A stretch of 64,000 bases of DNA from Heliocidaris erythrogramma (Eukaryota; Echinodermata; Echinoidea; Camarodonta; Echinometridae), in the NCBI GenBank assembly GCA_025617745.1, contig CM046853.1, positions 18,515,036 to 18,579,035 on the forward strand, read 5' to 3'. The notes under the pieces are model-generated. The model saw only the letters and a list, made by a program, of their open reading frames with translations. It did no database searches and was not told where the DNA came from. Positions 40,401 to 51,400 of this stretch are shown here, one piece after another. Made by a program: the position numbers and the translations under genes. How positions within the stretch are numbered: position 1 is the first letter of the stretch; every line of letters starts with the position of its first letter.

Positions 40401-43400
40401 AAACTAGCAAAACTAGTGAAAGCTGTGCATGGCAGGGTGGGAACCTGTCTAGGAAGGGGATGGGATCGAAATAACTCTACTGTACATTCAAAATCCATGT
40501 CAGATTCGTAAATTTGTCAAGATTTGTAGAGAATTACATACTGCAGAAGGAGAAAGTTTAAAAAGGTGGGCCCATGCACTCGTTTTTTTTGGTAGCAGCA
40601 CCCTTGGGTGGCGGAAAAAGTCAAAAACACACAAAACTAGCGAAAACTGTGCATGGCTGGATGGGAAACAGTGTAGGAAGGGGATGGGTTCGAAAAAACT
40701 CTACTGTACATTCAAAATCCATGTCATTTCCACCAAAGTTTCTAGATTTGTAGAGAGAAGTATACTAAAGGAAGAGAGAGTTTGCAAAAGGGGTCCATGT
40801 ACTAGTTTTTGTGCTAGCAGCGCCCCCGTTTGTCGGAGAGTCTTAAACTTACAAATTCTCGTTGCCTGTTATCAGACATGTCACCATGTAACTGATATTT
40901 TTTAAATATACATTCACGAGCATAGGCACCGGAAGCGCGGGGGAGGGGGTGGGCAGAGGGGGCATTTTCCCCACCAATGATTAAAAAAGGGGACCCCCTC
41001 TCCCGGATCCCCTCGGAAGAAAAAATTACATCTTAATTGATTTCACATTACAACCATGACAAGGATGACTTGTATAATAAGCTGCCTTGTCAGTGATATA
41101 ATGCAAACCTTCAGTATTTAAAATTTTAACAAATCGCACTCTGTCACCACGGTCCCTACTATATTGATAGACGCAATGTTTCTTAACATTTAGAAACCCT
41201 GTCTATTGTGTATTTTCCCATCTACCCCCCCCCCCCCCAACAAGACAATAAAACTTGCAGTATTGCGATCACCTTTCTAGTGCTCCAAAAGGCGAGGTAT
41301 CACCATCACATGGTCGCTCCGCTCCCTTACATGCAGATAATAGGAGCAAGGTATCTCAAGTATTAATACTGTCTACCACCAGTGGCGACAAAAGCGAAGT
41401 GACAGATTTGTCCTACTATTAAATGAGGGGGCGGATATAGGGGTATAACTTTCTAGTGATGCGAAATGCAAGGTTTTAACACGCAATAATCTTAATTTTC
41501 CTGTTTGCAATAATCTGTTCTGTACCCTCAGAGGGGCCCCTCGCAAGACAAAAAATATTATTTTAAGTTAAACAATGTATGAACAAGATTTACTTTGCCA
41601 ACGTTTGCTCTAATATAAAATTCCTCTACATTCTCTTTTTTCGCTCAGTCACTATACTCCCTCTCACATTAATGGCAACATTGATTATTTGACTTTACAA
41701 TATCTCTTCTATATCACAAGGCCCCGAAGCGCATGGGTGTGGCAGGTGCTTTTCTGTGCCTAAAAAAATGTCGTTATTATTCTCCTCTTCAAAAAGATGT
41801 TATATGACATCAATCATTTTGCAGTTTACTAATGGAAACATTTTCTTGTGCTCTAAAATACGTAGTTTCAACATTGAATAATCCAAATCTAAATCGATAG
41901 TACGATCTCTCGCATTTCAATAGACGCAGTGTTTATTAACACGTATGTGTGGGGCAGGGGCTTTCCTCGTTTTGTTCCCACCCTATGGCAAGATTGTTAT
42001 CTAATTTATATAGTTATATATATATAACTATATTTGATGTTATGTAAGTCACAATTCTAAGTAAGCTGTGACCTGCCGGTGTGTGTAAAGTTTCTCTTGA
42101 ATGCAAATATCAATACATGTATTATGAAAGCAACTTTTTCGCTCGGTCGCTACGCCCCCCTCACCAAGTAGTCATACGAAGAAAAAATAGTCATATATAC
42201 TGATGAAATTCTGTTCCGTCTTAAGAAAAGAAAAAAATGTTTGATGATTCTCTAATATGCTTTAAAAAATTATCTTGGTGGCTGAGTTCCAATATTCTCC
42301 TAATGATTTTTAGCATGAATAGCCCCATAGGCGTACCAGGCGGGGCTGCAGCGCCCCCGCATTTTTATAATAAAATAATTTTGCAAGGTGCCTGAATATC
42401 CTCATATTTTGGTAGCGAGTTGCCTTTATCCTCATATTCAGGCAGCGAGGTGCCCGTATAGCAAAATGTTTTCAAAGTTTTGTACACAAAATGTAGAAAC
42501 AAAATAACCCCATTTCTGGTGTAAGGAGGGATATTGAAAAACAATGGATGATTACAGTGCTTCAAATATTGTAGGGCTGTAAGCAGGTAGCAAGCGTGTG
42601 AGGTGGGGCCCCTCAAAGTGTTTGCCCCCCCCCGAAAAAAAACCTGGCGCGCCTTGTCACGACTATTTCAAACATAAATGTCACGGTAACGACATAACCT
42701 GCAATTGTCTATATTCTACGTACGAAGAGTGAATTAACAGTTCATGTGACAGTCAAACGCACACTTTTGAACCAGTGTATAAAAAAGAAGGAAATTGTTA
42801 GTCGTTTTACGTGACATTTTACTCATAATGCTATTTGCTCATGTCTTTGACTGTAGGGTAATGATCATTAGACATAATGGCATAGACCCCCTGTTTTTAA
42901 TTAGTGCCGCCCATGGGCCACTTGTGGCCCGCGAGACGATTTCATGCGGCCCGCCAAAATATCTAATTTGAAAAAAAAAAACTCTTAGTAATATCCTAAC
43001 TATCGGTATGATTACTGGTGTCAACTTTTTTTCTCAGTCGCTTCGCTCGCTCGCAATTAGCATATCATAATTATCTGTTCCCTGTCCTACCAAGTAGTTA
43101 TCTTCCTCAGTCCTTAGATAGGCCATTCGGGTGTATGCGGAGGCGTATGAGACCTGGGATGGGGGTTGCAGCCCCCTCCCGAGAATATCAAAATTACCTG
43201 GCATTCGGGCACCCGCCTCCTCATTTACGGGCAGTGGAATGATCTCGTTGTACTTTTTATATCTTTTCTGAATTAGCACATTTTGATGACGAAATTACAT
43301 TTCACGGTTCTAATGTGTCAATTTTTTGGCTTGCTCGCTTTGCTCGCTAAACTGAATTGAAAAACCAGAAAATGAATACACAATGTTTTCGGGCAAGATA

Positions 43401-45637
43401 CGCCAGTCCCATACATTTTTGTATGTATGTGTAAAACTCAGTGGCCCGCTACGTAATTTCGAGAATATTTCTGGCCATGATTCTTCGGCATTATTATTAG
43501 GTTGTCTGTCGTAGTCGACCACCTCTTAATTTCGTCAGAATTTTCTTTCTTTATTCATTTATTCTTTATTTATTATTTTTCCACCACTTTCTTGTGACAG
43601 TGATTTCTCAAAATCATCTCATTCAATTTTCATCAAATTTCTGTCAGTCATCAGGCCTATCATGGTCAAGTGCCACGAAATTTTTCAAGGTCATCAGGTC
43701 ATCTTGACGTCATCCAGGCGCCATTTTGTGAAATCACATTATCAATCATATCTTCATAACAAGTCATCAAAAATGAACCATATTTGACACACATGAACTT
43801 CAGGTCAAGGGTCAACATAAAATGTCATCAAAATCCGCGCGCGCGTCAAAATTTAAAAATGCTCCAAATCACTTTTTAATCAAATTAGAGTACGGTTCAG
43901 GACATTTTAAGCATTTCAAAATTTTCCATCCGTGCGCGTCCGCGCGCGCGATATGCGTTCGCCAAGCGCGTACAGAACGTTAAAACGCCGTTTTCTCGCA
44001 TGGTTTGTCTTCCTGACACTATTCTTGACAATTTCCAACTATTTACAGTCATTCTCGACCTTCCATAATGCCACACGCGCACGTCAAACTTTCAAATTCG
44101 TAAGCGCGTCAATGGGCATTCTCATGTTAAAAGTGGTAAAAACATGCCTATCTAGAATTCGCCATAGCTCCTCAGAATGCGTGGATACCCCCAAATTTCT
44201 TTACATATTCTGAAAGCCTGTGAGTTGTAGATTGGAATTCATGCAGAATTTTTGCCGATCGTATGTTCTGACGTCATGTATTTGCATATGAACTCAAAAA
44301 TATGGTTTTGAAAAAAATGACGTCATCATTTTTGTATTCATTTGATATTTCAGTAATAAGTGGTCGATTTTCTTCCAAATTTTGATATGTTATAGCTGAG
44401 ACAATTCTGTACAAGATCAGTCACCACCATTTTTCATTTTGATGACGTCATCATAGTGCAATTTTCAATTAAATATGCCATGTCAGAATTTTCCCTATTT
44501 GCGTGTTATGTCTATGGAAGATGATCTTTTTTCTAATCATGAATCTACATGACATTGTTCTTTGAGCAGTATCTCAGTTATTCTTGGTCTATTTCCTTTC
44601 AGATTTTAGTATGTTATAGCTGAGACTATAAGCTTTTATAAATGTGGTCTCTAATTTTTGATCAGATTTCGGGATAATGCCTAATTTTTAACTACAAAAT
44701 GTGATTTGAGAATCCCGTTTTTCGTTTACGTGTTATCTCTATGGGAAATATTTTGGTATATTGGTTAAAGCACTTGACTCCCATTCCGGTGACCCAGGTT
44801 CGATCCCCCGGTGGGTCCATTAATTTTTTTTTTTTTTGCTTCTTCTTGCCTTTCATTTTACCATCTTCTTCGACTATTATAACATACACAATCACAAACC
44901 ATGTAATAAACTGCCTTATTTGGCGTGTTATGTCTATTGGAAAGTAGTGTGCAGTGGTTTATGTACAACCCTATGGAAAATCTGATTCCCTGACGTGTGT
45001 TAAAGCTATCCTGCAATATCATTAGTCCTATTTGATATCACAATTTCTCAAAATTGGCTTACTCAATTATCTTCAAATTTTCGTCAGTCATCGGTCCTAA
45101 TAAGGTCAAGTTCCCACATCTTTTTCAAGGTCATCGTGACGTCATCTAGGCGCCATTTTGTACAAATCAACTTATGGTCGTATCTTCATAACGAAATGTC
45201 ATTTCTCTTTTATATTTGGCATGGCGAAGGTCAATGTCATTCCAGTCATGTTCATCACCATTATCATCATCGTCAGCATCATCACTATTATATCATCATC
45301 ATCATCATAACCATCACCATCATTATCATCATCACCATCAATCGTCATCATTATCACCATCATCATGATTATCACCATCATCATTATTATCATCATGATC
45401 ATCATCACCATCATCATGATTATCATCATCATCATCATTATCATCATCACCGTCATGATCATCATAATCATCAACATCATCATTATATGATCATCACCAT
45501 TATCATTATCACCATAATCATCATCGCCATAGTCATCAACACCATTATCATCACCATCAATCATCATCATTATTACCGTCATCGTCATCACCATTATCAT
45601 CACCACCATTATCATCGCCATAATCATCACCATCATT

Positions 45638-45673
<36 letters not shown>

Positions 45674-45787
45674 CATCATTATATCATCACCATCATCATC
45701 ATTATATCATCATCATAATCATCACCACTATCATCATCATCACCATCACCATTATCATCATCGTCACAACCACCATTACCATCATCA

Positions 45788-45818
<31 letters not shown>

Positions 45819-47405
45819 TGTCATCACCATTATCATCATCATATCATACAGAACAATTTACCAGTTCAAGACAGACCACCTAATTCGTCTTCAGTGACGA
45901 ATCCAATGTCTAGTTTGAATTTCTTTCTCCAGCTCTCTTTTTGTGTTAATTTAGTGTACAAAAAAATGGGAGGTAGATGACCATGACTATGAATTCCAAA
46001 GGACACCTATCTTTATTATTTTTTTTCCCTATACGACTAACTTTGCCTATAGAAAATTCATAAGGGGGCATCGAATGTTATCTTTCAGCAAGCTAGTTAA
46101 TATTTGGTATATTTTTCGCAGGTACAGAATTATTGATTTCATCTATATTTACCGGGATCTTCTTACTGCGCACACTTGCGTACCCATTATTTAGCATTGT
46201 GTTAAATGTGCGTATACATTGTCTTAACTGCGCGCAATACTCTACCGGTGTTGTGATGACGTAACACAACCAGCCAGGATGCGCAGCTGAGGTGCGCACA
46301 AACATAACTGATGAACGTCCTAGCAACGGGCATAAATAAAATCCTGTTTTGTGGTTAGAAAAAGGGGCATAATAACAATTAAAATGAAAACTAAATAATT
46401 TTCTTTTATATCATCACTACAGGAGGGACAGGGATCTCGTTCTAAGGGGTCGGACCCCATTTGATTTGCGACAAGTCTGTGAGATTCGCAACAAGCATCC
46501 ATACCTATGTGTTGAAATGGCCAGGAATGCCGCATCGTCCACATCTTTTACTGTTCCAATCAGAGGAGGCATCATAAAAACTTGTAGCGCGTATTCTTGT
46601 AAAGGTAACAATGCTTGCACATATTGAAACACATCAGATAAGTACCTTATCATTGAATCGAATTTCATTTGATGTTGCTGCTTATCTTTTTGTGTTTACT
46701 CATTTGAAACATAACATGATTTTTCATGATAAATATATATATATATAATGTGAAAGAAATGCGAGAATAATGTTGCGTAGCTCAATCAAAGTTCCCCAGA
46801 GCTGTCCTCCCTTTTTGAAATTTTTGCAAAGGCTGAAAAAATGTCTCCGCCGGGAATCGAACCCGGGTCGTTGGCTTAGAACGCCAATGCCTTAACCACT
46901 AGACCACGGAGACGGGTTAGTGGTTTCGGCGACACCAGATTCAATTGACCGACAGATTGACAAATCCTCAACCTTATTAATTAATTCCCCATGTCGGGGG
47001 CAGATGAGTTTTTGAACAAGACAAGCCGCTAGTGCCTCAGCTGGATCCAAGCTTATACTTTGAATACATGTATACATTAGAATAAATTATTATTATTAAA
47101 TTATTATTAAATTAATTAATAAGGTTGAGGATTTGTCAATCTGTCGGTCAATTGAATTTGGTGTCGCCGAAACCACTAACCCGTCTCCGTGGTCTAGTGG
47201 TTAAGGCATTGGCGTTCTAAGCCAACGACCCGGGTTCGATTCCCGGCGGAGACATTTTTTCAGCCTTTGCAAAAATTTCAAAAAGGGAGGACAGCTCTGG
47301 GGAACATTGATTGAGCTACGCAACGTTATTCTTGCATTTCTTTCACATTGTATTTATTTCCACGAGATTTGCCAAAGCTGTTGTATATGTTATTTCCTTA
47401 CAATA

Positions 47406-47461
<56 letters not shown>

Positions 47462-48378
47462 ATTGTCCTGCGTCGGTTGATGAAAAATACACAAAAGTCA
47501 ATGATGAATAAGACAACCGTTAAGAGATGAAAGAATTCAAATTTTCGCCCATAGGGCTTCATCAGGAATGATGACTTTATTAAAAAATGCATCCAGCATC
47601 AGCAAAGCGCAATGCGCTAAAGGATAAGCGCAACAATGCGCATCAAAAGCAAAAGTGCAAAGGAGGGAGAAGAGAGAGCTAGAGAGAAAGAGAGAGAGAG
47701 AGAGAGTTAGAGAGAAGAAATAGAGAGAAAGAGAGGAAAAGAGACAGAAAAGGGAGAATAAGAGACAGAAAAGGGAGAATAAGAAACAGAAAAGGAAAAT
47801 AAAAAGAAGAGAAGAGTCAAAGAAAAAGGGTGAAGAAAAACAGAAAAGGAAAGAAAAGAAAAGAAGGAACAAGAAAGAAAGAAAGAAAGAAAGAAAGAAA
47901 ACGTAGAAAATCACACGGTAGGAAAAGAATAAAAAGATACATTCATCCCCCCAGGTTGGAGAGAGCCGAGATAGTGGATGAGGCGTTCCTCTCTCTCTCT
48001 TTCCTGGCCGCATCTGACTTGAAGTCACTGACGAGGATGCTTACTTGGAAATGTCCGATGTTGTGGTCAGGCTGGTTGAAGTGTCAGACCTGGACCTCAA
48101 AGTCACCATCAAAGGTACGGGCATCACCACATCGGTACATTACAAGCCTACAGATTCCCATGCTTACCTCAACTACAGATCTTCGCATCCGCCTGCATGT
48201 AAGAATTCCATACCCTTCTCGCAACTTTCTTGCATCCGTCGTCTGTGTTCGGAGGAAGATGACTTCATCCATCGAGCTGATGAGATGAGAGGGTTCTTCA
48301 AACAACGTGGGTACCCAGACCGGATCCTTGCCAATGCAACGCACAGAGTTATGTCAGCAACCAGTGCGCGCAATCTCC

Positions 48379-48414
<36 letters not shown>

Positions 48415-51400
48415 TTCTCTCTTTCTCTCTTCTCCCTCCTTTGCACTTTTGCTTTTGATGCGCATTGTTGCGCTTATCCTTTAGCGAATTGCGCTTTGCT
48501 GATGCTGGATGCATTTTTTAATAAAGTCATCATTCCTGATGAAGCCCTATGGGCGAAAATTTGAATTCTTTCATCTCTTAACGGTTGTCTGATTCATCAT
48601 TGACTTATATATATATATATATACACACATGTATATGGGCGAAAATTCGAATTTTGTCTACTCTTACGGAATTCATTATTTATTTCGAGTTTATCATATA
48701 TATATATATATATAATCCTGTATACACACACACACACACACATCAAATGATCTTCTGTTAAAAGTGTTTACGAGAAAACGAAAATTGATTTTAAAGGAAA
48801 ATCTAACCTTAATGATAAGAGCCTCTGAAAGAAAGAGGAAAATTCAGAGAAGCAGATTGCTGAAAAAACCCACGAAATATGACATGTAATAAGAAAGTTA
48901 TGAATTTTGAAAGTTGTAATCACAATACTGTGATATAGTGACGGACAACTCCCCATATGCTCCAACACACAAAATTACTAAAATATCATTTAAAAAAATG
49001 TATTACTCAGTAGGATCTTTTACTTTCATGAGGACCTATGACAATATGCTATCTAAAATATATTTTGAGTACTGCCCCGAGGGTTCGTAGAAAACAGCAA
49101 ATTAACAAACGGGAGAGTTGTCCGCCAGTATGCCACCAGTATGCCACCAGTATGCCAGTATGCCGCCAGTATGCCGCAATCGACTCTCCGAATTGCCAAT
49201 TTGAGATTCGCATAGATATAGTGATCTCATTTTTCAAACATAACTTATTGTAACTGGTAAGGCACTATATAAGAAAAAGTTATTACTATTATTATTATTT
49301 ATGTTATTTTGACCTTGTCCGATTTCTTTCAAACTTTCACTATCCTATTTTCCTTAGTTTTTGCTTTCACACAAATCACCAAGGTTTGATTGCACTTAAA
49401 CGAAAAAATACATAGATATATAAGTGTGCGTGTGTTGAAGTTTATATTTCAATGCTATTTCCCAAGAATGAGTAAAAAATAGTTTATTTGCATATTGTTT
49501 AATGCATGGTCCTAGCAGATTGACCACAGTGCGTAGTTTCTGGAGAATCATTATAGATTCTGTTTCGGAGGTGCAGGTGAGCAACCGATCTTTATAAAAC
49601 TTGGCACAAACATCTGAATTGCGTGAAGTTACCAAGGTTGGAGTTAAAATGTAATTTTGTAACTATTGCAGATTTTATTCAAATGTATGTTAAATACATT
49701 GTACATGCAGCTGTACAATGTATGTTAAATACATTGTACAGCTGTACTACGTTCAGAAAATCGAATAAAGATAAATCCTGTAGAATACATAACTCTGAAA
49801 TTAATTCTTTCCAATAAAAGTGAACATAAACATATAGACAAAATTATCATCCAAATCCATTTCCGTTTTTATGTATTAGACATTCAGGAATTTGTCCCTA
49901 TATTTTGACCTTGTCAAAATGTAATTTCTGAGCTCTCGTATTTGATTCATTCATGTGCGCATTCATGGGGAGATCATCCACTTATTCTAGATTTGAATAT
50001 CCCTCAATAAATAGTTGCCACATTTTTAGGTGCTTGTTGACAAGTTGTTTAGAGCTTCAAGGCATGTTCCAACTTGATTGCAATTTTGTTTGCTATTTGT
50101 AGTGTTTTCTTGTTTAATGCATCGTCAACCTGGTCAGGGGTTAGTTGAGATGATGTAATCGTAGCCTGAGTTTATCAATGTATGATGAATATTACTTGTA
50201 GCATGTTAATTGTTAACTGTAGCCATAGATAAATTGTATACGACCACCAAGTCTTATTGTGTTTTTATTCACGAACGAGTCACCCTAACAGTATACAGTT
50301 CAGTGATAGATTGTCATGTGCAGTGCATGTGTTCAGTGTGAATGTATGTGTGGTCATATTTCTTATTCATATGAACTCATTAGCAGTTCATCTCAGTAGC
50401 AGCATCTTGATAGTGAAGCTGGGTGGGGCGTAAAACTAAATTTAACGGAAATTACTTTGGGGGCAAAGCGTTGTGAGTGCCTAGTGCGGGTCATAAAAGA
50501 TGATTAACAAGAATCGCGTACTATAGGAGCAATCCAAGAGAAGAGATCAGTTGGGGAAGCCCACCGAAGTTCGGACATTGTTCAAGTGTGTTGGAGACCC
50601 TGCCTACGTGTATGTATTAAACATGGAATATAAAGGGTTTTGGTCCTCTTCTTTAGACTCCCCTGCAAAATACAATTACGGGTTTGTCTCTCATATACAT
50701 GCATTTCTTTCTTGCATCATGTATCTTAATTATACATGTAATATCTTTTGAGAATGCATGATTTGTATCTTAATTGATTTGCGTAGAGCAGATAAAATTA
50801 AAAAAGAGAGAAATTGAATGTTTCTTTAGGTTACATATAGTCGACCAATGTTTGTATAAAAGAAGTGATGAAGTTCACTGAAGGGCATAGCCGCAAGGTT
50901 TGAAATATAAATTCTTTCCATAATCCTTCTCAAACATGTCAAAGCGTATACATGACAAGGCATTGAAACTGCAAAAAGTAAGCAAATGAAATACCTGTGG
51001 ATATTAATAATAATGAACGTATTAGAACTCATATTGTTTCATACTGCATATTTTGTCAGCTTCACCAAAATACACAGATTCTAAGGAAACTACAGAAGCA
51101 TCTGCGACGCGTAGTCATTGCACATGCTGCACGTACTGAATGCATCGTTGCCCGCTTTCGAAAAGGCGCACGATAATACCGACACAGTAGAATGGACATG
51201 ATAGATGTAGCCTCTACTGCCTGAAGCATGGCATTTGGTGAGTCGCGCAAACTGAACATTTTCCCAGATTGATGCTTTCCTTTTCGACTTTGGTCTATAT
51301 GATTTGGGAAGGGTTCCCATGTGCATCCTTTTTTCCTCGTTCTAACACAGACACAAGCAGCAATATTCTGGGTCTGTCGTCGGCCCGCTTCTCTAGTATG

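Larger units (their letters stand above)
36276..46422. other. Intron 12 (10.1 kb) inside module 5
   Basis: Consists mostly of repeats listed separately: G23 (36566-36588), a nested foldback, the satellite array, a long direct repeat and the ATC microsatellite. From 40.9 to 43.5 kb there are several C/G-rich patches of the kind found in foldback ends (40921-41010, 41225-41238, 42329-42650, 43140-43180) and a TA palindrome at about 41999-42031, but no gene. Confidence 0.55.
46747..47349. repeat. Inverted repeat with about 240-bp arms, each carrying a tRNA gene
   Basis: The left arm (46747-46985) and right arm (about 47110-47349) are almost identical in inverted orientation, separated by a unique spacer of about 125 bp. 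Arms extend from AATGTGAAAGAAATGC to the AATTAATTAATAAGG side of the spacer. The two tRNA genes point away from each other. Confidence 0.9.
46605..51350. other. Intron 13 (4.7 kb)
   Basis: Contains the tRNA inverted repeat, a TA tract (47404-47452), the Penelope-like fragment, further TA/CA tracts (48607-48741) and short repeats: CAGTATGCC multiples at 49127-49180 and a TACATTGTACAGCTGTAC palindrome at about 49697-49746. Between 49.8 and 51.3 kb nothing recognisable is seen. Confidence 0.5.

Noticed and set aside
38723-40511. Recurring open frames of about 66-74 codons, once per unit
   Set aside because: The same frame recurs in each satellite unit and breaks with homopolymer changes, so it is repeat-derived.
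38690-40880. Regularly spaced repeats considered as a CRISPR array
   Set aside because: Units of about 220 bp are repeats throughout, without unique spacers, and the DNA is eukaryotic.
45136-45897. A 253-codon His/Ile-rich open frame and its Met/Asp-rich antisense frame
   Set aside because: Both are translations of an ATC/ACC trinucleotide repeat with a TA insert. They have no start context, splice evidence or domain.
47537-48028. A 163-codon minus-strand Phe/Ser-rich frame and a Lys/Arg-rich plus frame
   Set aside because: Both come from the GA-rich tract beside the Penelope terminal repeat and do not match transposon or host protein families.
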